From Xiphydria camelus (taxonomy: Eukaryota > Arthropoda > Insecta > Hymenoptera > Xiphydriidae), in the NCBI GenBank assembly GCA_963678675.1, contig OY783193.1:1309501-1373500 (forward strand): a stretch of DNA of 64,000 nucleotides. The letters are read 5' to 3'. The notes below the pieces were generated by a model. That model was not told the origin of the DNA, searched no databases, and saw only the letters and a program-made list of their open reading frames with translations. The position numbers and the translations under genes are program-made. Shown here one piece after another: positions 45,871-57,649 of this stretch. Each line of letters opens with the position of its first letter. Within the stretch, counting starts at the first letter, position 1.

Positions 45871-47078
45871 AGTGTTACTGTACTTCAGTGGACTAACTTT
45901 TAGCAGGGAAAAAGCCCCTGTACCGCTCGAGAAACCTTAACCGGGAGACCGTCCCGTTCGAACGTCGCATCGCGTCGTCTCCGCGTACAAATTGATATCC
46001 AGCGATACGAGCACCTACGAGCTCGTACGAATCTACGTGGTAGACGCTCGGGTACACACATGTGCACACACACGATCGCCGCGCGAGGAGGGACAACGAT
46101 TTCTAGGCGGTTGTTCGTACAAATTGTTCACGATCTGTCCTACGGCTTGGTGTACCTGTACCCATCACGAATGCATCCATAACCTGCACCAATACGCGTC
46201 TCACCGCTCGTACGTATAATGCACACATGCTACCTCTCTCCCTCCTTCACCGTACACGCGCGCGCGCGCGCGCCCATGGGTACGAGCTACACGAGCGAGC
46301 GCCGCCGCACGTACCGCAGTTGTAAAGTATGCGCGCGCGGGTCGCCGAACGCGACAATTTGTATGACGATAATTCGAGGAGGTCCAGAGGCGCATTGTCA
46401 TCCCCGCCGCGTGAAACTGCTCCCCCGAGGAGCATCGCGGTGTCGCGAGATGGAAAGAGAAGAACGACGCGGCAGGATGAGAGCGAAGGGGGGGGGGAGG
46501 AGAGGCTCCGATCACGATCCGTGCAGAAGCAAAGGTCGCGCGGAGCATGACTCCGCGATATACGAACTGCACCGGGGAACGGCGCGGGCTGCGTTATTAG
46601 GAGCAGGGAGCGCCTCTGTGACAAATGGAGCGGCTTCATTGTTGCGCGCGCGAGAAACCCTCACCTCTCCCCACCCCTCGGGGTCCGAAATCCCGTCGTA
46701 AATCTGCGAGTGACCGACAGAAGTCCGAAGGAGGCTCGTCGCGAGCGCCGTCGATCGGGAGAGAAAGAAGGACGAAGAGGGTGGGAAGCTGCGGCGCGGC
46801 AGCGCGTAGCTCCGTGCGCCCGAGATGTTGGAAGAGAGAGAGAGGGATGGAGGGAGAGCGTGTATTATATACCTATGAGTGACCGCGGTCCGTCAATCGA
46901 CTCGAGAGGAGACTGGAGCGAAAACGAGGGCCCCAAGATGGCCGCTCCGAGAGCGTCAGCAACTCGGCATAAATCACTCCCGCTCCCCGTCGGATGCTGC
47001 TGCAGAATGCGGCCGTGCCGCGGCGGCGGATACGGGCGGGCCAGCTCGGCGCGCGTCTCCTCTACCTGTGCGTGCGAC
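45871..47078. other. GC-rich gene-less stretch
   Basis: Alternating CG at 46258-46272, poly-G near 46489-46498, purine tracts near 46835-46860. No gene is supported. Confidence 0.5.
46931..46945. promoter_or_regulatory. YY1/Pho-like site
   Basis: CCCAAGATGGCCGCT matches the extended YY1 site AAGATGGCGGC except one base and contains GCCAT on the minus strand, the core of the Polycomb recruiter Pho. It is often near transcription starts. There is no independent promoter evidence here. Confidence 0.3.
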
Positions 47079-47508
47079 TGCACGGGAAAAAATTAATCGC
47101 GGCAGTTATGAAAATTGTGGTAAATTTCGGGACGAGGCTGGTGCGTTGTTGCGGTAACGATTTCGGTAAAAATTACAGCAAAACTTGCGGGAATCGCAAG
47201 CGTTGCTGTAATTTTTACTAAAATTGTACACTGAGGAAAAAAAAGATTAAAATTTATTCTGTCAGAAGGATAATCTGAGTACGAAAGGTAAAACAGATGA
47301 AAAATTATCCTTCCAGGGTATAAAATTTAACCTTCCTTAGAATAATTTTCGATCCACTTTACCTTTCGTACTCAGATTATCCTTCTAACAGAATAATTTT
47401 TAGTCTTTTTTTTTTCTCAGTGTAGTCGGAGCAACGATAAATTGGCCTTGTTCCGAAATTTAGCAGAAATTTTTGTCAAAACGCTACGATTTCTTTCTTT
47501 CCGCGGGA
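47079..47508. mobile_element. family O MITE (copy 1), interrupted by family E
   Basis: Left ACGGGAAAAAATTAATCGCG, GTGGTAAATTTCGGGACGAG; right CCTTGTTCCGAAATTTAGC and ACGATTTCTTTC. The centre has GTAAAAATTACAGCAAAAC and the complement GCTGTAATTTTTAC. Matches 61790-62031. Interrupted at a TA by E copy 2. Outer boundaries are accurate to a few bases only. Confidence 0.7.
47229..47422. mobile_element. family E MITE (copy 2), nested in O
   Basis: TA, CACTGAGGAAAAAAAAGATT; right CTTTTTTTTTTCTCAGTG, TA. Long inverted arms with GGATAATCTGAGTACGAAAG and complement. 194 bp; clean TA duplication. Confidence 0.9.
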
Positions 47509-47574
47509 AATTTAGACATATTTAGCTCGGTGAAGAGCGGCGTGTCGCGGTGCGGGTGTTTGTCGAAATTTTGT

Positions 47575-47940
47575 TCCTATAGAATTCTCTAACTATTCCC
47601 TGATTTGTCCTTGATTTTTCTCCGACCATTTAAAATCAAATTTTGCAAACATTCCCTGATATTTGTGTTCATATCTATTAGGAGTCGACAAAGCTACAAA
47701 CGATTGTAATACGAAAACACGAACTTGCAAAAACGTTTGCACGCTGAGAGAATAACGTTATTGGTAGAGACTTTAATTTCAGTCAATGGGACACACGTGC
47801 GGAGCTCCATTGTGAAATATGACAACCGTGAAATTTCGAGAAATTAACCCCGCTTCGGTTACAATTTTCAGTAGAAATCCAAAAATTCCTGACACTTCCC
47901 GGTGTTTTCCCGGTCTGTAATCATCCTGTTATATCACACG
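47575..47940. repeat. dispersed AT-rich repeat (family L, copy 2)
   Basis: Counterpart of 1485-1900: ATTCCCTGATTTGTCCTTG, AAACACGAACTTGCAAAAAC, CACGCTGAGAGAATAACG, AATTTCGAGAAATTAACCC, TTTCAGTAGAAATCCAAAAA in the same order, ending TTCCCGGTGTTTTCCCGGTC. Confidence 0.5.
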
Positions 47941-49962
47941 ACCGTGCGTGACATTTCGTAGGATGAAAATGCCAACACGTCGAGATGACAACTTGAAAGA
48001 GTCGTCGTAGAGAAATTCAATTCATACGTTTTGTATATCAGAAGCCTCTCGTCTACAATCTTCCAATAAATTAAGCGTACAAGCGCGAGCTTCTGCGTAT
48101 AACCGCGACGCTTAATCAACGAAATCCAATTATTTCTCTCGATCGCTTCCGAGTCACTAGTCCCTCGGCGTCAAACGCGCGCGTTACGACTCGGACAACA
48201 CGACGGACTTCAAAGGGAAGTCGATAGCGTCGAGCGAAATTTACCGACTCCGTCGCGGCGGCGACGTGTGTCGAAGCCGTGGAAAAAAGAAGGGAGCTTT
48301 TCCTTCGCCGAGCACGCGGAATTAACGACGACCAGGCAACGCGGATACGTTTAATACCGGCGGCCTCGGCCGAGACTCCCGCGGCTCTCACTTCTGAGAT
48401 GTAAGTCGTCTATAGCAGCCAGTTTTTTTTCTCCCCAAACGTCACCGCCGATATTTATGGCGAGCCTTAGCCGCGAGGGGTTCGACGCGTTCCATAGAGG
48501 CGAGGAGGGCACAAGCGTAACTCTGTCAGCGTCACGCTCGCCCCGGACTTCCCTCGTCCTCTCTTGCGCGCTAGCGGGCTCAAAAGAGCGGGGAGAGAAA
48601 AAAATCACTGGAACGCGTTTCCAGCAATGCCCGCGTGAATCGGGCGAAGGCGGACGAAGCGGTTCGACGGTAACTGTGCGCGACCTCTGACCCGGGTCGA
48701 GTATGGATGATCATCGCTCGTCCGGTTAACACGGTAGTGACCGATTGAAATTTACGCAACGACTTCTGCGTATACGCGGAGGTTTGAGGCGTTAGCCGCA
48801 GCTGGGGTTCGAGATGGGGACGTCGAGAAGGAGCAGTCCTTATATTTCGCGGCGACCTTGACTGATTATAAGCGATTCGAATGTCGCGTACTGATACAGT
48901 CGACTCTTTGAACGAACGTAACTCGGAATTGATTTCTTATTGCGGAAGAAACTGTAGGTATGAATTATTTTCTTTTGTAGATGCATCGTTGATCGAAAAA
49001 GGGCACAAAGTATACTAAAAAAATGTAGTAGATCCAAATTGATCGTGTTTGGAGTTGTAGAATTAAATAAAATAAATTAGCTTTGAATCAACTGTTATAA
49101 ATTTGAGATAAATAAGTCGAATTAGTCGGGGTAACCATACAGAGAGATTACTGATTAGAATAGGTAGATTATTTGATTGACCGAAGTGAAAAAGGTTCGG
49201 CCAACCATATCGAAGCAACGTGAACTCAGTACAAAGGTTGACAATGTGACCTGGAGGATGGTTACATTAACGAAATTTGGACTTTCTAAATTGAATACAC
49301 AGTTGAGTTTATTTCATATAAAGTTAGAAGAGAAGGATTTAACTTTCAAGTGAAAAATATTCACATCGTCTTTCTTCGATGAAGATTTTTCGGTACCTAA
49401 ATTAAAATGACGAAATTTAGGATTTTGTAAATGACGAAATTGAGCAAAAATGCAAAGGAGAAACCGGAGGTGTCGATTCGGCGAGAAGAAAATCATCCAA
49501 CCGCGGATGAATAAAGTCGACTCGCGTCACGGTTGACGGAATTAGTCGGCCCGGAGTAGAATCTTCGCTCGTAACGCCGTCATCGGGGACTCGGCTCTTC
49601 GGGGTCGGGTACACAGTCTCTCGGTACGTATACCAACCCACCCACGACGCGCAACCCGTTTCGTACCTATTATAAGAGAAAAGCGATAAATCTCTTAAGT
49701 CGGACCTCCTCGAAGTAACTGTTCCAACGAACCGCGAGGAAGCTTCCGAGCTCGATTCTCGAGAGGAGCGTGTGATGGTCGACCCCTCGTGCTTGTCCGT
49801 CTTCCCTCTGAAAGCTTCTCGGCAGTCTCCTCTCTCTCTTTCTCTTTTCACGCATGGGCGAAGCCATCGAATTCTTGCAATCTCGTCAACGTGAAAATCG
49901 AGGATAGATGATAAGTGACGGTATCGAGTTTCGATTATTCGAGAAGCTCGATGATTTTTGTA
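47941..49962. other. gene-less stretch
   Basis: CpG-rich at 48120-48850, AT-rich at 48860-49480 with no identifiable ends, then mixed. The 197-codon minus frame 49417-50010 runs into a minisatellite and has no domain. Confidence 0.5.
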
Positions 49963-50417
49963 TTTCAAGAGAAAGAAAGCATTGATCGATTCAAAGAAAC
50001 GCGTATTCATTTATTATTATTGATTTCGAATTGAATCGATTGGGTATCGATTTGTAGTTTGAGAGAAAAACACGCATTCATTTTTTAATATTATTTATTT
50101 CAAGTCGAATCGATCGGGGATCGATTTGTAATTTGAGAAAAAAATATCAGTCGATTAATTCCGTAATATTAATTATATCAAATCGAATCGATTGGGAGAA
50201 TCGACTTGTAATATATACCTACTTTGAGAGAAAAAAACATTGGTCGATTCAAATAAACGTGTATTCATTTTTTAATATCATTTATTTCAAATCGAATTGA
50301 TCGGGGATCGATGTATACTTTGAGAGAACAAAAAGCATTGGTCGATTCAAATAGTCGCGTAATAATTTTTCAATACTTATTATTTATTTCGAGTCGATTG
50401 GAGATCGAATCGAATCG
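49963..50417. repeat. minisatellite, five diverged units of 74-99 bp
   Basis: Units begin near 49963, 50058, 50132, 50223 and 50319 with TTTGAGAGAAAAAAACATTG, continue TCGATTCAAATAAACGTGTA and CATTTTTTAATAT.ATTTATTTC, and end AATCGAATCGATCGGGGATC. Length differences come from internal deletions (unit 2 lacks the GGTCGATTCAAAT block). AT-rich and rich in TCGA. Confidence 0.8.
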
Positions 50418-50419
50418 GG

Positions 50420-51768
50420 ATATTTATAGATAGCGGGGAGGGAGAATAATTCTCTTCAAGAGGAACGAACGATGCAGGATCCTGAAACTTTTAGAAGAGT
50501 TCTCAATCCTCGACTCGTGCGCACTACTCGACGCGTCGCCGGCAGTTAAATTGGAGACCGTGTACGAGGATCATTAGGCTCGTTGGCGGAGTCGCTGCAC
50601 CGTAGTACCGAGAGAGGCCGAGTTAACACTCCGGTGACGCAGGCTCACGGCGACGGTTGAAGGCGAAGAGGAAGACACCGGAGACCTGCCAGGTGGTCTC
50701 CACGCAGAGCGCGTCCAAAGGCTTGGCTCGTTGTGAACGCAGCTGCAGAACCGGTAGTGAGCTTCGGATCGCGTGGGTGTTTATCCCGTCGTCGCGTTAT
50801 CACCGATGCGACAACTTCTTCGCTTTGAACTCTGAACCTTTGCCGTTTACGGCTGAAGTGCCTACTCCAACGTTCCTCCTCGTCAACGCGCGTGACATAA
50901 AAATGTCCGTACGGGGAGTCAAAGAAATCTATTACCGTGGTCAAAGGTCGTATGGGTCAATTAAAAAAAAAAAAAAGAAACTCGTTTCGATGACACACCA
51001 GGAAGAAAATCCAGCGGAAAAGGGATACATTTTCGAAACTTTCCCACGAGGAAACGCTCGACCTTCGCGACACTCCCCTTCATCCTCTCGAGCCGAGGTT
51101 ATTAAATATTAATCGGGGTGAAGATCAAAACCAAATTTGTCCGAGGAAAAGACGCAATGGACGGCGGCGCGCGGACCGCTTCGCGTGTGCCGGAGAAAGT
51201 GTCGTAAATGAGAAAAGCATATCGCATGAAAATGTCGTTGAGCGTTTTATAATGGAAATAAACAGCATCGGGGTGGGGAGAGCGCGGAGGAAGAGAGGAG
51301 GGAAAGAGAGAGGAAGGCCGCGTACCCTTCGCGCTCCGACGAGCCGTAACCATATATATATACGCGTTGCGTGCAGTTCGACGAAATGACGATGAAGCGG
51401 TTTGGTGGGTGCAGGTACCTTTACCCTACTCGCGCGCGTGCACGCTGCAGCATCCGCGCGCGTACATGCATATGAGCACCGCGCGAAAACACTCTCGCGC
51501 GGGTGATGAGAAAAGCCCCCGGCGCGTCGGTCGGACGTTGACGTTGACGCTCGGGCGTAAAGTTTAGAATCTACGTAAATCTGCGGCGGATGTCACGCCG
51601 CGAAACACAGGTCCGCTGCGTAGGTGGGTATTAAATTGTACGTCAAAGTCAGAGGGTCGACGTTAGCGTCCGACGGGCGACGCCGGAGGCTAAAAAGGGT
51701 CTCTGGCGATCGAGGAAAAATTAAAAATTCGCCCTCTCTCTCAGAAGAGTCTAGAATTCCTCTCGTCG
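50420..51768. other. gene-less stretch
   Basis: A-rich tract (AAAAAAAAAAAAGAAA) at 50964-50980. The 151-codon plus frame 50657-51112 has mixed composition but no domain, and ends in Ser/Arg-rich sequence. (TA)n lies near 51352-51361. Confidence 0.45.
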
Positions 51769-51960
51769 CACGGAGAAAAAAAATTTGATCAATCGGACCA
51801 AAATCTTGGAGACGATGAGCAAACTGTTTGGTGAAATATGGATTCTCTCCATTTGTTTGGTTTGACTGACTACTTCTTGGTTGGAATAACTGGACATTTG
51901 GTTGGAATAAATTGATATTTGGTTCGACCGACCAGTATTTTCGTTAGGATAACTCGACGC
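51769..51960. mobile_element. family A MITE (copy 4), truncated
   Basis: CACGGAGAAAAAAAATTTG start; CGATGAGCAAACTGTTTGG, CTCCATTTGTTTGGTTTGAC, TTGGTTGGAATAACTGG and CCAGTATTTTCGTTAGGATA in family A order. The right 50 bp are missing where the next element begins. Confidence 0.7.
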
Positions 51961-51961
51961 G

Positions 51962-52233
51962 CACTGTTAGAAGTTGTTGAAAATGTCCGATATATTTGTG
52001 AGTTAAATTGACAAAGCTAATTGTGAAATTGAAAAATAATTCGGAATTTACGATACGTATTATGATCTTACGATATCATATCGTGATTCTACAATATTCA
52101 TCATGATCTTCCTATACGTTCCTTACGTAATTTGTGTTTTCGCATCAAATTGTCAGCAGTTTTACCACACTTTTATGCGTGATAAAAGCTTCCAACACAA
52201 TTTGTGAATTCAATACAGACATTTGTAACAGTG
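51962..52233. mobile_element. probable CACTG-type MITE (family P)
   Basis: CACTGTTAGAAGTTGTTG start; CAGACATTTGTAACAGTG end. Direct and inverted ATCTTACGATATCATATCGT-like sequence in the centre. Begins right after A copy 4. Confidence 0.5.
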
Positions 52234-52242
52234 TGTAACCTA

Positions 52243-52460
52243 CACTGAAAGAAATAAACGCGGTTACGACAACTATTTCGGACTCAACTGTTCCAGTTTG
52301 TCAATTGGCATCAATTTTTGCAGCTGTCCTGACTATTTTTAGTTACCGGAGGAAAAAGAATCGTTGCGATAACTATGTAAAACTGCTGCTGATCGCAAAA
52401 CTGCAGCAGTTGAGTCCGAAATATTTAGTCGTCGCAACTGCTTTTCTTGTTCTCAGAGTG
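52243..52460. mobile_element. CACTG-type MITE (family Q)
   Basis: TA, CACTGAAAGAAATAAACGCG, TTTCGGACTCAACTG; right GCAGTTGAGTCCGAAATATT, CTTTTCTTGTTCTCAGAGTG, TA. Inverted arms about 55 bp. 218 bp. Confidence 0.85.
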
Positions 52461-52462
52461 TA

Positions 52463-53194
52463 ATTATTCGTCTCATCACTGCGCGAATCTCCGCGGCACC
52501 ATCCGATCGCGTTTCCCCCTTTCTAATCCGCTTCTTCGCGCGCAGCCTCGCCGCGCGGTACACCTTGCAGCAGCGCGTCCCGCGCGATTCGAGTCGAATT
52601 GCGCGGCGAGCTCCGGTTCGGCTGGTTATACGATATCATAAAAGGAATCACGCGCGAGAGAGCCGCGCGCTCGGACGCACCGATCAGGTTTGGGCAGCTG
52701 TCCGCAACCACGTCACTCAAGTTCACTGTTGGGTTCGCAGTGGAATGAATGCCTTTCATTATGAGCCTTATCTTCTGCTCGATCGCTCGACCCTTTCTCT
52801 TCTCGGTGGTGGAGGGACGCGCGCGCGCGCTCGCGCACTCGAGACGCGCGAGTATTATCGTTCAACGACCACGAGGCCTCTACCTGTGGGCCGGGATTTA
52901 TTATTATATTATTATACCGCCCCCTTGCCGCATCACCCCTCGGCGCAATCACGGCGAGGATCGACGGAGACGATCGAGAATTCCGACCTCGCCCTCTCCG
53001 CGCGCGGCCCGCGTTCCCGAAGGAGATGGCGCGCGCGCGCGCGGCTTATATTGCTTTTTTGGGGTAAATTTATTTCGCGTGCGCGAATCAGCCGCGATCT
53101 TTGCTCCGGTCGCGATTTGTTGGTAAAGTAGGTATCTACTTTTCTGAAGGTCACGTTTATAATCGTAGAAGAAATTGCGAGTGATGTGTAGGTA
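52463..53194. other. GC-rich gene-less stretch
   Basis: Alternating CG runs at 52818-52830 and 53030-53041. The 188-codon frame 52565-53131 is Arg/Ser-rich with mirror frames and no domain. Nothing is called. Confidence 0.5.
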
Positions 53195-53405
53195 CACCCG
53201 GGGACACGGTATCTGTCGCTGGTGACTTTTTTTAAACGTTATTTTTAAACGTACTAACCAATGAATAATTAATTCTCATGCGCTCATTAGCTACGGTGGC
53301 GTCTCCTCTCGTTAATGAAAGCATGAGGATTATTAATTATTGGTTAGTACATTTAAAAATAACGTTTAAAAAAGTCACCAGCGACAGATACCGTGTCCCC
53401 GGGTG
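53195..53405. mobile_element. long-hairpin MITE (family R)
   Basis: TA, CACCCGGGGACACGGTATCT; right AGATACCGTGTCCCCGGGTG, TA. Arms of about 85 bp differ at only a few positions around a 35-bp loop. Likely recent, and able to fold into one long hairpin. Only copy in the window. Confidence 0.9.
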
Positions 53406-53407
53406 TA

Positions 53408-53585
53408 CACTGAGAAAAAAAATTACATATTCGATGTGAAATTGGCGTTTATAGGTGGGAGAATGTAGAATTATTTGCTTCGATTAATACATTATTTGGT
53501 TATAGCGATTAGTTCATTCGAGTCAATTATCAGTCCATGTAATGAAACCGATTTAGTTAAATATACTGCATTTCTTTTCTCAGTG
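53408..53585. mobile_element. CACTG-type MITE (family K)
   Basis: Shares the TA at 53406-53407 with the R hairpin. CACTGAGAAAAAAAAATTAC start, ACTGCATTTCTTTTCTCAGTG end, then TA. 178 bp; single copy. A short TATAAATAGAAA inverted repeat follows at 53586-53636. Confidence 0.8.
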
Positions 53586-53639
53586 TATAAATAGAAAAGT
53601 TCATTGATCTCCCGAGAGAAATTTCTATTTATACACGGT

Positions 53640-54376
53640 CGGAGATTTCTCATAAAAAATGAGATGCTAATCACGGACAGATTAAATCAAATGCGGGAAG
53701 AAACTCCGCGCGGGTTAAACGTCGAGAGCGCGGCAATTTCGCTCGTATTAACCTCGATCTGAGATAGCATCGCCGATGATCTTATTAAGAGCCCATCGTT
53801 CGTATTCTTTCTCGCTCGTCGGAGAGACGATGCAACGTCGAGAGAGAAAGACGACTCGACGATCATCCTGAGGCGCAATCAATTCGGTGGTCACGCCGAC
53901 GTGAACCTGCACAGGGCCGATTTTTCGTGATCGATTCGCGATTTATTCCAGCCTCGCGCTTCGCATTATCGCCTCCCGATCACCTTCTCCGGGAAATCAC
54001 GTGTGCAGGTTCATGCAGACGGTCGATCGTTTAGACGCGCGCTATCAGCGTCATCGGATAGATTGATAGCTCGTTCGCGTCGAGAGGCTAATTTGCCGAC
54101 GCATCAAGAGACGCTAATTGCGTTTAACCGTGACCTTTATGATGACTCAACGTCCATATTTTAATAGGAATTCTCTCTTACGCTCAAATCGGTCCATAAA
54201 AAAATCTAAACCGGGGAATGAAAGGTTAGAAATTCACACGGAGATAGCAGTTTATTAATAGTTAACGACTGTAATTTGAAATACGGCAAAATAAATCTTT
54301 TACGAGAATGAGAAAACATGTGTTAATTGTTGAAATCTTTTTTTCATTCAAATTGTTGCCTCGAAGGATTTCATTG
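53640..54376. other. gene-less stretch
   Basis: Mixed composition, no feature recognised. Confidence 0.45.
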
Positions 54377-54598
54377 CACTGGAAACAATTTGCCTCATTC
54401 AACCATCGGTGAGGTTGAATACGGCGAACCTCACGGTTTAATTGTTTCAATGCCAAAGGATTGAGAGGAAAAATACATAGAATTGAGTCAACCAATTTGA
54501 AGTTCGAATGAGTAAATATCTGCTTGAAACAATCACACCGCAAGGTTTATCGTATTGAACCTCATCGATGGTTGAATAAAGCACTTTTTTTTTCAGTG
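54377..54598. mobile_element. family D MITE (copy 3)
   Basis: CACTGGAAACAATTTGCC, CAACCATCGGTGAGGTTGAA; right CCTCATCGATGGTTGAATAA and TTTTTTTTTCAGTG. 222 bp. Confidence 0.85.
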
Positions 54599-54804
54599 AA
54601 TAAATAAATATCGCAATACTTAACGAATATTTACTTGATCGAATAAAATGTTTATTTCGCCATATTCAAACGAACATTCATTAACTACAAATGTCTGTTC
54701 CCAGAGTGTATGCCTAATAAATATCGTAAGAGTTAATGAATAACTTGAACTGTATTCAGAGACACACGTTTATAAACTACAAATAAACTTTTTCCTCGCT
54801 GCAC
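54599..54804. mobile_element. MITE remnants with two right-end-like sequences
   Basis: CTGTTCCCAGAGTG (then TA) at about 54695-54708 and ACTTTTTCCTCGCTG near 54788-54802 look like right ends. AAATATCG.AA.ACTTAA.GAATA-type sequence occurs twice (54605 and 54720). Left ends cannot be placed, so this is a cluster of truncated or nested copies. Confidence 0.4.
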
Positions 54805-55815
54805 AGATAACGAGACGACCGTAGTCGTTTTTCCAGCTTACGACGAGCTCGTGAAATCCACTCGTCTTTCCATATCACCTCTCACCCCCCTACCCCTTTT
54901 CCCTCACCGCTTTCCACCCCGAAAGACCATCACCCGCGTCTCGAAACGTCGCAGCGTGGAGAACAAAGAGCGAGAGATAAACCCACACGCCCCGCGCGAC
55001 GTCCGCGCTGGACGCGTCGCGGACACCTGCGTATCTGTCCGCGGCTATCAGAGCGCGCGTCCGAGTCGATTCCGCGTGCGCATCCGGCAGGGACGCGCGC
55101 GACAAGGCGGACGTTTTGACGGGGGCTTCCTAACGATTAAAACTGCAGAAAAAGGAAGCATTAAAACGGCGCTGAATACCGATGCGCCCGCTTGATCGAC
55201 GTAACTGCCAGCGCCCGCGCCCTCTTTCTCTCTCTCTCTCTCTCTCTCTCTTGGCCGCCCTTCCAGCCGTGTACAACCCCCGATCGGCATTCAACGTCCA
55301 TTGTGTGCCGGCGCGCGTGTGAGCGCCGCGGAAGGGCGACGGAGCGGCGGGGTTGAAACGGAACCGCGGGGGTGGGTCCCGGTGATATCTCTCTCTCACG
55401 TGCGTTCATATTGCGGCCACATTCTACCGGCGATCGTCGGGCGCAACGCACGCGGCAGCCGCGGCAAAACCAATTGGTTTCGTTGCGTTTCTTCGCCGAG
55501 CCGTCCGTCGCTCGACGCAATTGACTTTGATCTATCCGTCGCGCGTAACATTGAGCGCAATTACGGTCAATTTAGCGTCGATGCTCGGGTCGAGCACGAA
55601 TCGGTCGCGAGTGGCCGTTGCGTGGTGTGCGATGTGTGCGTATACGGGGATCGATCGATCGTGACACACGCGGAGTATTGCGGAAATTTCGCGAGGAGAG
55701 ATCGAAGGGAAGAAAATTGGCTCGTGATTTTCAGGTAGAATTGTACAGCAATCGGAGGTCTCTGCATTGGATCATTTCGACTTTGAATTGTTCCAAGGCA
55801 AAGGTGGTATATTAT
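54805..55815. other. GC-rich gene-less stretch
   Basis: (TC)n at 55226-55251; CpG-rich frames of up to 145 codons without domains. Confidence 0.5.
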
Positions 55816-55816
55816 A

Positions 55817-56220
55817 CAGGGTGTAACAAAATAAGTGTAAAACATTTCAGGGGGTGATTCCTCATCGAAAAAGGGATAGGGTCTTTCATATAAAGAAACT
55901 TCATTTGAGCATCCCTTGTTCAGTTGGAAATAAATTTTAGGGGTTGCGTTTTCCACCCCTTACAACCATGGGGTAAACCAAATAAATTACTGGCTAAGTG
56001 TCTTTTTGATAGTAGAAAATATCACGTTAATTTCAATTTTGTAACTTTTTTAGTGTTTGTGAAAAAAATTGTAAAACAAATTTTATGTACTTACCCCTTT
56101 TAAGGGGCTGTATCTTAACAAGGGATGCTCAAATGAAGTTTCTTTATATGAAAGACCCTATCCCTTTTTCGATGAGGAATCACCCTATGAAATGTTTTAC
56201 ACTTATTTTGTTACACCCTG
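55817..56220. mobile_element. CAGGGTGTAAC long-TIR MITE (family U)
   Basis: CAGGGTGTAACAAAATAAG at 55817 and its complement ending at 56220, flanked by TATA on both sides. Inverted arms run about 105 bp with few mismatches, including GATTCCTCATCGAAAAAGGG and AAGAAACTTCATTTGAGCAT. The 190-bp centre is AT-rich with GGGG/CCCC motifs. No ORF. Confidence 0.9.
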
Positions 56221-56229
56221 TATACTTAG

Positions 56230-57649
56230 ATGCTTCGATTAAGGTGCGAGTTAAAAATCGATTATCTCAAAAACCGTTGGAAATATCGAAAAGAAGTTTA
56301 AATAAAAAATGCTCGTCTATGTGTTTACCGTGGAAAAGCTAATTTCCATTTTTCACGTATCTCCACCACGTTTCGAAATAATCGCGTTCAAACTTAAACA
56401 CGCTCATCTCACTTTCATCCTATACCTGTTACAAGAAATCTTGTAATCGTCCTGTTCATCTTAAATAACCCGAGACGACCACTCGCACATTCAATAGTGT
56501 CATCATCATATCGCGGAAAAATTCGCGTTCGATAATTAGGTACCGATCGCGCGTATCGACTCCCTCCCCCACCCCAATTAGGTACACGCAAACGAATATC
56601 TTCCGCCGCGCGTAAGAAAACAGGAAACGGAATTGCACCCTACAGCCCCGTCCCCCTGCACCGCGCGGGCGCTCTTCCCACCCCTCGAAAGTGGCTTCGA
56701 GAGCAGCACGAGTATCAGCTATATCCCGAGCAGTCGCTATACCCGGACGCCGCGCTTACGGCGATCCGTACCTACCCTCGCAAAGACGCGACAGATACGT
56801 CCCACGCGCACACGCAGTCACGGCGGCGCGCGAGAGAGCTCCTATCCGGCGTCCTGGACACGTCGACCCGAGGCGTTTCGTGTCCAGTCACCGTTAAAGC
56901 CCGCGAATTCAAGTGGACGTGACTCTTCGTATAATATTACATCCTATTAGGGATGGAATAACTGCCGGATAAAACGCAACAGCCAACGATAAACGGAAGG
57001 GGCAGTCCTTCAAGATGCGTGCCACCCAGCCGTCACTCCGGGCCCGACCCAATACCATTGAAAGTCCGGTTGCGGCCGGTGCGTACTACACGTCGGGAGG
57101 AGCGCGCGCGCGCGCGTCCGAGGCGAGGGTACGAGTAGAGCGCGCGCGGCGTGCAGCAGCGCGACGGGGCTATATATCGCGGCGAACGCGCGTGCAACGA
57201 CCAATTACTTCTGCATACGAATCGAGCGGCGCGTCGATGGGGGAACGATATTCCGTGACATCTCGGAACCCTCGCGAAACCGCGACGGAGATAAGGAGGA
57301 GCGTTTCGATGCTTCGTGCGTCGGTATTAAAGTCGAGACGGCTGCTCGCGTGTAATGACGCGTCGTAGATTTCTATCGAAGCGACGAAGCGGCGCGTTCG
57401 TCCGATCGGATTCGGGGCTAACGAGTTTGAAATGTTCGCGTAAACAACTTGGGGTAACTTTGGAATAGTGATGAAGGGAAGCGAGTTGATTCGGGACAAA
57501 AATTATTTGACTCGACAAAGCGCCGCGGTCGTTGACCGGTAAATAAATGTTTGGTGGCGCGAGATACTTAACCGGTGTAATCTGAAGATGCGAACTGGAA
57601 ACAGTCGATAGGAAGAAGTGCTTAATTCGATGATTGTGGAATATCTGAT
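56230..57649. other. gene-less stretch
   Basis: AT-rich to about 56520, CpG-rich after. No gene or repeat was recognised. Confidence 0.5.
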
